Positions 10,136 through 21,453 of a stretch of DNA of 64,000 nt are shown here, in pieces. The notes under the pieces are model-generated. The model was not told the origin of the DNA and did no database searches. It saw nothing but the letters and a program-made list of their open reading frames with translations. The position numbers and the translations under genes are program-made. Source of the DNA: Alternaria dauci. Lineage: Eukaryota; Ascomycota; Dothideomycetes; Pleosporales; Pleosporaceae. The stretch covers positions 2,542,001 through 2,606,000 of the forward strand of contig NC_091274.1 of assembly GCF_042100115.1 (NCBI RefSeq), in the 5' to 3' direction. Position 1 is the first letter of the stretch. The number at the start of each line of letters is the position of its first letter.

Positions 10136-10787
10136 CTAGTGCCATCCACCGTTTCCGTGCTTGGGCTTCTTGTGCTTGTCCTCGAGCTTGCTGCCGAGAA
10201 TCGAGCCTGCTATGGCTCCAATGATGCCGTGACCGCCCAGCTTATTGCCGCCAAAGTAACCAGCTGCACCGCCACCTAGAGCACCCATGAGGCCTCGGTC
10301 GCCTTCGGCTTGCATGTTGGGGTCTGTCGCGCCGTACTGCTGTCCTTGTTGCGGCTGGCCGTACGCATTTTGACCTTGCGGGTACTGGTCTTGAGCGTAT
10401 GCACCCTGTTGCGGGAACTGCTGCGCTGGGGCCTGGCCAGGGTACTGGCCTTGTGGAGGGTACTGCTGTTGCTGGCCATATCTGTTGCTGTTAGTACATG
10501 GAGTGACATGTCTGCAAGGTCGCGTCTTACCCTTGTTGCTGGTCATATGGCGCTACCTGCTGTCCATGCTGAAATCCCCCGTGAGCCGGGGCACCGTACT
10601 GCTGGTTATAACCTTGCTGCTGGTAGTCCTGCTGCTGCTGGCCGTAGTAGCCCTGGTTCTGTGGCTGAGGCGGGTAGCCTTGTTGCTGGTGGCCGCCCTG
10701 CCCCCAGCTCTGTTGTTGGGGAGGGTATTGGCCTTGAGGCGGGTATTGCTGGTAGCCTTGGTTGTACTGGTCGTAAGGGCCGGACAT
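10136..10787 (-). CDS. Q/G/Y-rich protein with glycine-zipper C-terminus
   Basis: Exons 10787-10531 and 10481-10136 around a 49-nt intron (GTAAGA...ACAG), giving 200 aa. Residues 1 to about 140 are a low-complexity Gln/Gly/Tyr/Pro tract with repeated YPPQGQY- and QQQGY-like units. Residues of about 145-185 (GLMGALGGGAAGYFGGNKLGG, then GIIGAIAGSILGSKLED) form a glycine zipper of the 2TM type with GxxxG spacing, and the tail is basic (KHKKPKHGNGGWH). Such proteins are common in filamentous fungi but have no agreed function. The prion-like N-terminus suggests condensation or wall/membrane association, which is inference. Confidence 0.85.
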
Positions 10788-11538
10788 GATGACTGTGTGA
10801 TGTTTGTAGGGTGCAAGAATAGTTTGTGGTTGTTGCGCTGAAGAGGGGTCGGGTAATGAGGGGTGGTGGTTGACGTAAGTTTGGGGGCGGATACGGGAGA
10901 TACGAGAGGAATGTCGTGAATGGAAGTAAGAGCGTCACAACAGGAACATGGCAATCTTATACTACTGACCTGCTTGCCGCAGTGCAGAATAACATCGGCT
11001 GACTACGAGATCTGATGACTGAACGAATCCACCGAATCTTTGGGGCGGAGCACATCCAGCGAGATCCGGCAGCACTCACTCAGCCTCAGCCACCCAGAGG
11101 TCGAGTTCGTCCGGCAGCCACGGCCAGTTCGCCGGGCGCGAACCGTCCACGCCTCAACGCCGCATCATCCGTGGCCTCTTCCGCGCCATGTCATTTTCCA
11201 GCTACCTGGCAGCACTGCACATCAAGCTTCGCGCATCTCGACGTAATCTCGGTCGTCTCTCCTATGTTTTGTAACATCCTAGAGAGCGATCATCGCGAAG
11301 GCTTGCCTAGCCTCAGGAAACACTCTCTTCCGCCCCCCAGCAAACCTATGTGCGAAACATTGTGTGCCTCTGTTCTTCCAAGAGATTGGCCTCGGCAGGA
11401 TATCTGCGAGAGCTGGCCGGAAGCACCGCCGCATCACGTCGCGCTACCAAAAAAGGGTACCCAGTGGAGCCCAAAAGTCGACCACGCCATCTGAGGCGCA
11501 GCGCTCTCTGCGCTCCTCGGAGAGCATGTGGCTTGTCA
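10788..11538. other. Intergenic
   Basis: Promoter side of the glycine-zipper gene and 3' side of the doubtful 11.5 kb gene. No gene recognised; the plus-strand open frames here are arginine/serine-rich and overlapping, typical of non-coding GC-rich DNA. Confidence 0.45.
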
Positions 11539-12041
11539 TCATCGGCAGGCTGTACAACCGCAAGGCTGTCCTGCGCATTTTCGCCGAATCCCAGTCGGGC
11601 TGCCGGTCATATGCGGGGAATTATTAGAGGAATTAACATCTGCTAACCAGTGCCATTGGGCTCTAGTCATCCAATAACTGTAGTCTGTCGATGGTCTCAC
11701 GACAAACCCCTGTGGCGTTTGATCACCCCCGGAAACGGAAGCTGAAACGTGACCATGGCGCTCTGAGACAACTTTAAGACAATCTCCCAAACCTTGCACG
11801 ACCATTTTCTTCTCGATCCAGGCACATCTTGCCCAATTGAGGGCAATTAAGCGCACTCGAGACCAAGGAATCTCGCCATTTGGAGCGTCCTCGGCATCAT
11901 AATTGCTGCTAAACGCTCCGTTATTATCATAGCGCAGCAGCCGTACCTTCGCGTCTCCCCAAACTGACATGGTACCAACAGCGACTCACCACTAGTGTAA
12001 TTCATGCACTTCTCAAAGGCCACCCCTCCCGCTATTCGCAT
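11539..12041 (-). CDS. Possible two-exon hypothetical protein
   Basis: Proposed exons 12041-11990 and 11963-11539 (a very short 26-nt GTGAGT...TCAG gap), giving 158 aa, or alternatively a single exon starting at the ATG at 11970 (MSVWGDAKVRLLRYDNNGAF). The core VRLIALNWARCAWIEKKMVVQGL looks protein-like; the C-terminus has CAGQPCGCTACR. No family recognised. A 26-nt intron is too short for normal splicing, so the single-exon form (143 aa) is the more credible reading, if it is a gene at all. Confidence 0.3.
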
Positions 12042-12346
12042 GAACGTGTCTCGTCTTGAGCGTTCGCCCAGCCTTTCGTTGTACCTTTGCTGACTTTGCT
12101 TTCTATTCTGTCCTTCGTTCCGCAGGCGGGCCTGTCGTTGCTAATCACTTACATACATTCGCTACCATCACCCTCTCTTATCGACTTCGCTGGTCGCGGT
12201 CCAACGCACTTTCGATCAGAACATCACCTCCGGTCACGACAACCTTACATCGCTGGACGAGTGTGGATTATGTCTGGTGGAGAAATTGAGCGGCTGGAAG
12301 ACTGAGAGGGGATTCCCCTATTCGACGCCATCGCATACCGGAAGCA
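12042..12346. other. Leader/promoter of the 12.3 kb membrane gene
   Basis: No separate gene. It contains a short uORF at 12270-12305 (MSGGEIERLED then stop), ending 41 nt before the main ATG. Confidence 0.5.
12270..12305 (+). promoter_or_regulatory. Upstream ORF, 11 codons
   Basis: ATG at 12270 encodes MSGGEIERLED and stops at 12305, 41 nt upstream of the main start at 12347. If the leader includes it, it would be expected to reduce or regulate translation of the main ORF. Transcription start is unknown. Confidence 0.35.
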
Positions 12347-13952
12347 ATGCCCGCCCCATGGCGCCGTGGGGTTTACGACAAGGTGGAATATGTCGTAGTG
12401 GAAAGAGATGGTGTCCAGTATGAGAGGGAGTTGGCGGAGGAAGAGCCTACGGCCACTTTGAACGCAAAACGCCAGGAACCAAGTCCTGCAGACTACGACA
12501 GCGATTCTGATGAAGACGACTACCCAGAGAACCTGAACATGACACCCATGACAACACCTTCTCTTACGATACCGACGGGAACTCCAGCTGTAAGGAAGAC
12601 GTGCCGATCAAGGGGACTTGACTAATACAAACAGCTTCTGGCTACCATGACTCTCAGTGGCGAGTCACAAGCCACCACATCCGCCTTCGCCGACAATGAC
12701 CCTACCGAGACTATCGTGATTGCTATGCCACCTCCACCGCCTAGACCTCATCATGAGCGCCCCATTTCACAGACGACCGAGCACTTGCTCATCGCTGCCG
12801 GCTCTATTGGTAGGATGAACCGATTGAATGAGTTGAACTATGTGCTGACATGCTTCAGGTGCGACGATTATCATCGTCATGGTAGTTCTTGCCATATACA
12901 CCATGCGCAAGCGAGGCCTTACTTTCCGGGACGTACTCGAACAGGGCAAGCAGCAACTTCGCCGCGGACCCCCACCACCACCCCCATCGCGATACGGTCA
13001 GGATAAGAAGAACTTTGACGATGAGTACACCTATGGCATGAACGGCTCGTTCAATGCCCCTCAGCCCGCAGTTGCGCCTAAGCGATCTTCATCACTCTCT
13101 TCACAGAAACGGCTTCAACCTCTCGGGCGAAGTGACAGCTTCAATCAGCCTCCGACTAGGGATGGGACTCGGAGCTTCTACGATGACACGCCGTCAATCT
13201 CGAACTCGCATCGTCGCAACGATAGCGCAACACCATCATCGCCTGTTCTGCCTATAGAAGGGCAACGACAGAGTGCGTCAACGCGCAACACCAGATCATT
13301 GGACGGTGACGAGGAATCGCTGCGGTTCCCCGACCCTTCACAGGAGCAAGCCAGGAACCTCCCACCTCCTCCAACATTCCGCCAGTTCCTCTCAAACCGA
13401 CCTTCCATATCTCAAAGACCCGATTTCGGCGGTGCTTCTGCGGCTGCTGCAGGAGGCGGTATAGCAAGTAGGTTCAGCTGGACAAACTCGCAGGCTCCTC
13501 AGACTCCACATGATCCCTCCCGCGACACTGCCACTCAGCAACTTGGCCGTGACAGCTTCATGACATCCCGCTCTTCCGTACCACGTTTCCGCACAGTTGA
13601 CTCATGGGTAAACCAGCAATCCAACCGCGTCGAAGAGCAACGCCTCAAGCAGCAATTCCGCATGACACAGTCCACTACTTACTCTGAAGACGACGTGCCT
13701 GAAATGCCCGCACTGCCATCTGGCGTTCCCAAGAACGCGAGCGGCATAACTAGACAACCCAGTGCCGCGGGCTTGAGCCGCAATGGCAGCAAGAGCGGTC
13801 TGGTAGGAAGGGACATCAAGCACCAGAGGCACGACACACAGACTACGGCTCCTATCTTCAAGGCACATCCAGGCACCGAAGTGCGCTTCAGCACACGCAG
13901 CGCCGTACCCTCTGAGATCTTGGATAGGGGGCGAGACAATGTCGCACTATGA
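12347..13952 (+). CDS. Single-pass membrane protein with disordered Ser/Pro-rich tail
   Basis: Exons 12347-12589, 12635-12809 and 12859-13952, giving 503 aa. The N-terminal part is acidic (ADYDSDSDEDDYPENLN) and has no signal peptide. One hydrophobic helix follows at about residues 130-155 (LLIAAGSIGATIIIVMVVLA), ending in YTMRKRG. The remaining 350 residues are low-complexity Ser/Pro/Arg/Gln with PPPPPPSRYG and several RSSSLSSQKR- or RSDSFNQ-like phosphorylatable stretches. The TM helix is split by intron 2 (G|GT), which supports the gene model. Topology suggests a membrane-anchored cytoplasmic scaffold; no family or function is recognised. Convergent with DCP2. Confidence 0.8.
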
Positions 13953-15395
13953 GCATTGCGGTCCACCATCGTCGTCAACACTTTTGTATCTATATCGTGT
14001 AGCCAACACGCCATCAACATTTGCTAGCTCCTCTTTCGAGAAACTTTCCTTGCCACTACCCCGTCATCGTCAAGCGTTGTCCGTTTTCAAGCACAAGCAT
14101 GTTTTCTTGCATTTCTGAGCGCGGCATTGAAAGGGAAAAAGGGGGGAACTCGGGGTTTGGGTCACGGAAAGCGCGGGGACAAACAGCCTCCACAAAAACT
14201 GGGAACCTGGGGGGGGACAAGAACGACTACAACAAACACACCCTCCATCCATACACACACGCAAACCTTGTTAGCCAAAGCCGCCCACCGCTATCCCTTT
14301 TTGTATATCGCAATTTCTTGCTTCTTTAGCTTCAGCTACTCAAATATCCTGTAGAGTTTCCATGTCGCAGACCTAGTAATATCCACATAAATTTGGCTTT
14401 TTCTAACCCAGAAAGGCCTGTGCCATCTCTGCTTCCCACACAATGCCTGAGCATGTTTGTGACGTCGGGCAGATCTCCACTGCACCACGGCTTGGCTGAC
14501 AGGGCAGGATAAAAGATCGTCCCGATGGTCCCAGGCGGCAGTTGGGGGTGAAACAGCACACAGCATTCCCCCCCAGCCTCGTCACCGCACATCTACAGGC
14601 AAACGAATGCGCGCCTAGCTTTGAATGGGAAACACATGAAACTCGGGGACCAAAAGTACCCCGATGGTCTTACTCCGACTAGATGTGATTTGATCGACTA
14701 GAAACAAGCACACAAGCCTTGGCTTGGCAAATTATACTCGACATCTCGCGATCGACGTGTGATGGACACGACGGAGTAGTCTCCTTGACCTCCGGACTCT
14801 GTTTGTGGCCGAGGGTCTGAGATAGCATGTAGTTAGTGTGTGAAGGGACGGGCTAGGACATAATTAAGGGATCAGATAGCATAGTGGATAAGAGTGCCTC
14901 AGATGTGTTTGACAATTGCATACTCAGCAAAACAAAACAAGAAAATCGAGGAAGCAATGCGGAAGCATTGCAGGACCAACACAATGGGCGATCATGGTCA
15001 GTGATTCTAAAGTTGTGTGGAAGAAGGACATGGAGATATATCACATGCGGCACACAACTCAATAGGTTAACCTGCGGTAAACAATGGACAGAGTATAACA
15101 TAGTTCACGCAGACGTGAAGCAAAACCAAGGAACAAATCAGGTAGCATGTTCCTGGTGCCAGTTCCAATCATGAGCCAATGATTCCCAACTGGAATTCAT
15201 GTTCGTTCCAATACTATCCGTACACATCTCCTCAGCTCATGTCCTTTCACCCCATGTCATCCATGTCATGCTGATAAATCATGACCATGATCATCATACA
15301 TCACTCAGATGGCTATTCAACCATAACTTCCATTCCTACCAAGCATGCAAAAACGCCCAACCAATGCAGAGACAGAGAGCTCCTGAACACGCTCT
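13953..15395. other. Intergenic between convergent genes
   Basis: 1.4 kb between the stop codons of the membrane-protein gene and DCP2. No gene recognised. It includes G-run patches around 14140-14220 and CATGTCAT-like repetition around 15240-15300. Probably 3' UTRs and spacer. Confidence 0.5.
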
Positions 15396-18299
15396 TCATC
15401 GCCCACCCCTGGCGACGTTCTCCAAAAAGCCCAATAGAAAAGACTTATCTACAGGACTCTTGCCCTCGCTTGTGCTTCCTGCCCGGCTCGGCTGAGTACT
15501 CAGACCAACTACACTGACACCTTCACTCTGAGCTAGGCTGACTCCCGCGTCCACCGGGCGATTTGTGGATGGTATGATGATGCTAGGCCCTGTTCCGTCC
15601 CCAATGCTGCTGATTCGACTTCGATTTGCCATCCCTTCGGGGCTGGTTGCACCTATACTGCCGTTCGTAGGCAGCGGGCTGACCGGGCTAATGACACCGG
15701 ACATTCTTGTCTTGGGAGTAGGTGGGAAGGGAGAGCGGGCCGGTGGAACCGGACTATGCGTTTGTGGTTTGGGAGATGACGATGCTTTGTTGCCGAAGAG
15801 GGAGAGCAGAGCATTCTTCTGGTCAGCGGGTACGGAGTCACGTCGGTCCATGTCGGATAGGGATGGAGGGACTGGTGAACGAGATGGTATTACTGCTGGC
15901 TGGGAGGGTGGAGGCTGCGGTGAGGCACCCTTGAACATGTCTAGCAAGCCTTGCTTGTGTGATGTCTCGCTAGAAGCTATAGGAGAAGGATAATCAGTAT
16001 GGAATTCACAAAAGATAGGCAGAGGCGTATAGTTTTACGTACCTGCCTGGCCTGGCGCCTTGGTCTGCTGTTGAGGTCTCTTTAGGATCTGGGGCTGGAA
16101 TGCCGTTTGCGGTGACGCAGATACCTCCACTGGCGGCATAGGTTTAGGTGAGGCTTGCGGCGCACGTTTGAGTATCTGCTGAGGCATGAATGGCATGTTG
16201 GTGGTCGGTGACGGTCCGCGTGAACTACCGTTCGTCGGCTGTCTGTTTTTATTGATGGTGTCGAAATCCGGGGCATTGACCGGTCCGCTCACAGTAGCCG
16301 ACGTAATATTTGTCTTGCTCGACGAAGCGTTGGATACGCTAAGAAGAGCTGCATTGGGCTGTTTGGACGGATTTGCGACAGGCTGCGCGGAGATGTATGC
16401 CGGTGTCGTAGGGAGTGCAGACAGCTCTGCAGGCGGAGGCTGCGGGCTTGGTAGTGGTGGAGTGGATTTGAACATGCTCAGTAATGAATCTTGATGGGCG
16501 TTTCTCGGCTTTGGCTGTTCAGGTTCGAAGCTCGAACTAATAGGAGGTGACTGAAACTGCGGTGGACTGGGAGCGAATTGTGCCTGCGGCGATACGAGAC
16601 CATGTGGCCTATGTTGAGGCATTGGATGCTGTATCCTTGGCGTCGTTTGTTGGCTTCTGTGCAGAGGAGCAGCGATTGTAGTTTGAGGCGACGGCGGGTA
16701 CGGGGGTTGCTGGTTATCGCTCTTGAACGAGTTCAGTAGTCCCATCGCATGCGCATTTAGATTCGGGGCAGGTAACTTGGAAGCCGGTGGTATCGCTGGT
16801 CTGCCATTACCGCTTGCAAACTGTGAGTCGCCCATCTCTTGGAACTGTGGCCGCTGGTTGTGTTGGTCAAATGCTTGCTGCATGCTAGGTGGCTGGGGTG
16901 GGAACATGTGCTGCTGTTGTTGCTGGTGCATGAAATGAGCTGACATATGCGGCGGTGGTTGCATGCCATTCATGTGACCTGGAGGCCCTCGGAATGGCAT
17001 ATTCTGATGTGGTGGGAAGAAGGGCGGCGGCGGCCCCATGTTGCCCATCTGCGGAGGCCGAGGGCCGTGCTGACCATGTGGACTGGATGGCTGCACAGGC
17101 GGAGACATGATCTGCTCAAAGGGGGTCCTGGGCTGTTGGTTTCCTGTATGCTGGTTGTTGCCTTGCTTGAACAGAGCCAGGAGCGGGTTTCCTTGGGGCG
17201 GAGGCTGGCTAGGGGCTTCCACTGGCGGTGACTGCATGCCCACACTGAGTAGACGCTTGAGGGCTTCTGCCGGGTCCTGACTCTGCTGAGGTGGCGGTGG
17301 TGGTGCCGCCTGATGCTCTTGAGATAGCTCTGGGAAGGAATCGCTCGGGCGGTGGCCGCGACCCAAGCGGGCCACCATTTCTGCAAAGTTGTTGGCCACT
17401 TGCGCATCTGCGACGGGCGCAGCTTCGTCGGCCGTACTCTCGTACAAATTAGGCTGGGCATGTTCGTCGTCGGTGCTTGCCACTGGCGGAGGAGCCACGT
17501 GCGCGCTGTTTCGTGGCCTCTGCCTTCCCAGCTTGTGCTGCTGCTTTATCCACTGCTTCAGAGGTCCCAAGAAGGGCGCGACCATGTAAAAGCTGCTCTC
17601 CTTGATCAGGTCGTTGCCGTTGCCCTGCTGCTGGACCTGGTTCTTCCGCCTCAGGGTGGGCAGATCGGTGAGCTTGTACCAGTCGATCTTTGAAATCTCC
17701 TTCCGCGTCCTCGGCTCAAAGTATGTGTCCATGGGCACGCCACGGAAGACGTACAGCATCATGCTCTGTTCGCGCATGGTGACGGTAATCTTCTTCATGT
17801 GTTCGTCGGGCTCGACCAGATCAGCCTGGCGCAGGTCGTAGCCCGTCTCCTCCCAGACTTCGCGCACGGCGCAATCGAGGTCCGTCTCTTCCTTGTTGAT
17901 CTTGCCGCGGGGAAAGCTCCATTTTGCGCCCTTCTTCCAGCCCTTGACGAGGACGGCGTGCGTCATGTCCTCGTTGAGCATGATGGCGCCGCGCACGGGG
18001 ACGCGGGTCTTGTAGGCGAGGAACTGCTCGTAGGCCTGCTGGTGCAGCTCTTCCGAGTAGGCGGAGAAGAGGGGGCAGTGCTGGAACATGAGCTGGGAGA
18101 ACTTGCGCAGGTGCATCGAGGGCAGGTTGTTTGGGTCGAGGGGGCGGATGAAGTCTTCGTAGAACCATTGGGCCTCTTCGATCTGGAAGCATATTCGCTC
18201 CACCGACTGCAGTTCTTCATTGGGCAGGTTGACGATGAAGCGCACGCAGAGGTCGTCGAGCCAGTCAACTAATGTTCGGTTTGTGTTTGTGTTTGTCAT
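15396..18299 (-). CDS. DCP2: mRNA-decapping enzyme subunit Dcp2
   Basis: Exons 18299-16043 and 15976-15396, giving 945 aa. Residues 1-95 are the Box A/regulatory domain (LDDLCVRFIVNLPNEEL...EEAQWFYEDFIRP). The Nudix fold follows, with the box at 132-154 (G132, E138, R146 E147, E150 E151, G153; REVWEETGY) holding the Mg-binding glutamates. Box B-like KESSFYMVAPFLGPLKQWIK is near 233-252. Dcp2 removes the m7G cap from mRNA in the 5'-3' decay pathway with Dcp1/Edc3 in P-bodies. The remaining 690 residues are Pro/Gln-rich, disordered, and carry about eight short Leu-rich motifs (LLALF-, LLSMF-, LLDMF-like). The annotated start is the first ATG; the frame upstream is open but has no Met. Confidence 0.97.
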
Positions 18300-19064
18300 G
18301 GTGGATGAATGTCTGGCCCGTATCGAGCATGCCGCGTGCAGCTCGTGTCGCAGAGGGGGGTGGGGAGATGTGCACTCGGGCACCAGTCAGCGGCCTGCTG
18401 GCTGTCGCGTCGCGGGCGGGCGGGCAGCGGGCGGCGGGTAGTAGCGAGGCTTCTAGATGCGAAGATGCGCGCAGTGAAGGGGTGCACAGCCGCAAAGAAT
18501 GGCGAAGAATATGGCGTCGGGGTCGGCGAGCGTGTTGGCTGTTGATGTGTTGTCAAAGGCCTATCGGAGAGGGTTGTGGAGCGACCGACAGACAGTAGCT
18601 GTGGCGTGGACAGCATAGTGTGGCGGCTGTGGCTGTGCTCGCAGGCGAAAGAAGGACAAAGCCATGACGTTAGGGTGTCGGGGATCGCGTCACAGAATCA
18701 GGGCAGTCTCGAGCGACTCACCGCCAGCGCATGAGGCGATAAGTACGCTCGCGGCCCTTCACTTCTGTCACTCCTTCACCTGCTGTCCTCTGCTGCATAT
18801 ATTGTGCCTCGTTTGTCGCCAGTCGCACCCGCCAACTATACATAGGCCAGCGACGCGCCCGTTTCACCTTCTCAAACGAGAAGCGCCCTCCGCCAACCAC
18901 GCAACAAGCGCGCTGTGAGATACCCGCACAACGCGCACTGTCTTTCAACAACAGCAACATATAACCCTTCTTTGGCGGTCTCGTCTGCGGCTGTATACCC
19001 ATAGCAGCCTGCACACCTCACCACCTCAATTCACCTCAATTCACCTCAGAAACCACCACCCAAC
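18300..19064. promoter_or_regulatory. Divergent intergenic DCP2 / DUF4112 gene
   Basis: 765 bp between start codons. No gene. It ends with ACCTCA repeats just before the plus-strand ATG. Confidence 0.45.
19022..19050. repeat. Short tandem repeat TTCACCTCAA
   Basis: Three near-identical CACCTCAATT units in tandem directly upstream (about 15 nt) of the ATG at 19065; probably 5' leader. Confidence 0.6.
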
Positions 19065-19894
19065 ATGGCCGGCGTTGTGGCCAAGTACGCAATGAAGAAA
19101 GCGTTGGGCAAGGAGATGGAAAAGTACAAGTCCAAGGATGTATCCGGTCCATACGTCAGTAGTCCCTTTCTCGCTTCATACAGCTTACACTAATTGTTTG
19201 GTAGGACCCCTACTATGCACTGGTGCCAGATGAGAGGAAGCCCCACAAGATGAGAAAAGTCAAGAAGCAGATTCCAGACTATCTCTCCGACAATGATGTC
19301 AACGTCCTGGCCAAAGCCCGCAAGACTGCCTACAGGCTGGACTACGCCCTCTTTACCTTTTTTGGAATCCGATTTGGCTGGTCTTCCGTCATTGGCCTCA
19401 TCCCTGCCGTGGGTGACGCCGCAGGGTCGGCCTTGGCTTTGAACCTCGTCCGCAACATGATGAAGGTCGACGGCGGTCTACCAATGACCGTCCTCGCCAT
19501 GATGCTTTTCAATGTCGCCTTTGACTTCCTCATTGGTCTCGTCCCCTTCCTTGGCGACCTTGCTGATGCAGCCGTCAAGGCTAATGGCAAGAACGTCCGT
19601 CTGCTCGAAGAGCACCTGGACAAGCTCTACAAGCCCAAGGCACTTGTGGAGAGAGATTCCATGCTACCGAGAGAACGGCGGCCGCGCCCGGCCTCTGTCT
19701 ACGTCGACTTTGACGACGAGGTTGATCAGCGCCGCAACACTTATGAGGACGACCACGATGACGTTCGTCAACCTCAGCGTACCTATGGTGGAGGTCGTGT
19801 CCAAGATGAGGAGATGGGCGGACGATACGACACACACCGATCGCATCGGGACGACAGACCGAGCCGTAACAACACTAGAGGCAGCAGACGTTGA
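19065..19894 (+). CDS. DUF4112-like membrane protein
   Basis: Exons 19065-19154 and 19205-19894 (50-nt intron with a GTCAGT donor), giving 259 aa. It starts MAGVVAKYAMKKALGKEMEKY, then KARKTAYRLDYALFTFFGIRFG. The hydrophobic core has two related segments, IGLIPAVGDAAGSALALNL and IGLVPFLGDLADAAVKANG, a pattern I associate with DUF4112. The C-terminal 70 residues are charged and disordered (EDDHDDVRQP, RSHRDDRPSRNN). It is probably a membrane-associated protein with hairpin helices. Function is unknown for the family. The gene is divergent from DCP2. Confidence 0.85.
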
Positions 19895-20481
19895 TGTGTT
19901 TTCTTTGTGTATTTTCATTGCGTCATGTTCCATCACCAGGCCGCTGTCAGCATGTCATTCATTGCCTATCCGGCGTCGGTGGTTTCTTGTACTCTCTTTG
20001 ACACTATACCCAACTACTGTTGACTATACCCAACAATATTATGTATACTTTGTAATCTCTCTCCTACATCACCTGCACCCCAGGCACTCTTTTCGTTTGT
20101 CGTTCCAGCTCCGTCACGTTTGCGCGTATGACAAGACCACCTCGGCCCCTGCAGTAGTGCGTACTTGACCCTTCCACACCAATGGCAACCCCCGCTCGCG
20201 TCGTGCCAACACATATACTATCTAATTCACGCACATGTCTGGTTGCTTCGTCAACAGACCGTGCACATCTTCATTCACATATGTTTATTACTACGTATAA
20301 ACATTTGACCTGTGCTCAAGTATATGCTTCACTCTTTCTCTCCACTCATGTGGGATCTCTTCGAATGATCTTGAATCGGCAACAGTTATCAGACGTTTGG
20401 CGAAAACCGTTCCACAGCATCACAGTTGGTACTTGGACCTCCATTCACACACCTCAACTTACCGTCCTACCTCCTTAAGCC
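19895..20481. other. Intergenic
   Basis: 3' side of the DUF4112 gene and promoter of the secreted protein; nothing else recognised. Confidence 0.5.
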
Positions 20482-21198
20482 ATGAAGCTCTTCATCATAG
20501 CATCCCTTACCCTCATCACCATAGCCGCCGCCATCATCCAGCCCGAACAGCCCCTCCCACCGGGAACCCACATCATCGCCATCGAAGGCTACGACGGCAC
20601 CTCCACCTCCGAGCTGCTACTCGTCTCAACCGAAGGCGAGCCCCTCCACCCATCCCCAGCATCCGACACAAACAGCGATCCCATGCCCATCGCCGGCACA
20701 CCCACCACACCCAAAGCCGCAAAAGTAACCCAAGTCAGCCGCCCCGGCGACCCAGAACCCATCATCATCCTCCCCTTCCACGTCCAAGTCATCGAAAACT
20801 GCATGTCTGACACCTCCATCGCCGCCCGCGGTGTCTACGTCAATCGCGATTACGTCTGGGCGTACTTTTTATCTGCGGCAGGGACGAGTGTCGTCGAGCA
20901 CCATGTCCATGGGTATCCAGATTTTCTCTTAGGGCCGTATGATTATGGTAGTGGCACGTTGCGGTTTTCGTATGATAATACGGCGTTTAGGTGCGATTGG
21001 AATGATCAGGAGACGGGCAAGGAGTGCGGCGAGTGTAGGTCTGGGATGTGGAGTGCAGGCCCTTTTGACTGTATAGGAGAAGTGAAGACGAGGACGAAGC
21101 ATATGGATTGTTCGTTCATCCTGGGTTGGAGGAGTCAGCTTAAGGGGATTCCGATACCAAACTTGCCACCGAGTAAACCAGGTGACAATCCAAACTAA
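20482..21198 (+). CDS. Secreted six-cysteine protein
   Basis: Single-exon, 238 aa. MKLFIIASLTLITIAAA is a clear signal peptide. Residues 17-85 are Pro/Thr/Ser-rich and acidic, followed by a folded-looking region (PIIILPFHVQVIENC, then VNRDYVWAYFLSAAGTSVVEHHVHGYPDF). All six cysteines lie after residue 100 (ENC, FRC, KEC, GEC, FDC, MDC), enough for three disulfides. No enzyme motif is seen. The tail LPPSKPGDNPN is soluble, with no GPI signal. It fits the profile of a small secreted protein or candidate effector, which is inference. No homologue is recognised. Confidence 0.78.
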   Translation: MKLFIIASLTLITIAAAIIQPEQPLPPGTHIIAIEGYDGTSTSELLLVSTEGEPLHPSPASDTNSDPMPIAGTPTTPKAAKVTQVSRPGDPEPIIILPFHVQVIENCMSDTSIAARGVYVNRDYVWAYFLSAAGTSVVEHHVHGYPDFLLGPYDYGSGTLRFSYDNTAFRCDWNDQETGKECGECRSGMWSAGPFDCIGEVKTRTKHMDCSFILGWRSQLKGIPIPNLPPSKPGDNPN

Positions 21199-21453
21199 AG
21201 AGTGGTAAATGTTGCAAGATCCATTTGCGGCACTTCGTCTCAACAGCTCTGTCAGATGATAAGATAAGATTATATTCATTAGTTCAGGGTATCTAAAAAT
21301 CCCAGCAAGGCCGTCAACTCGGCAAGTAAGGTAGTTCCATGATGACATCACCGTCGTGATTAACCAAGACAGCCGACCCTAGTAAAACGCCGATACCCAA
21401 TGCTTGATATTAACCTATTCATTACCTCCACACTCTCTACCTCGTACAGCCAT

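Noticed and set aside
11964..11989. A 26-nt GT-AG intron joining two minus-strand frames
   Set aside because: Too short for spliceosomal removal, so it was only noted as an alternative for the doubtful 11.5 kb gene.
17000..18300. Plus-strand frames over DCP2
   Set aside because: They are shadows of the Dcp2 coding strand; the Nudix domain fixes the real frame.
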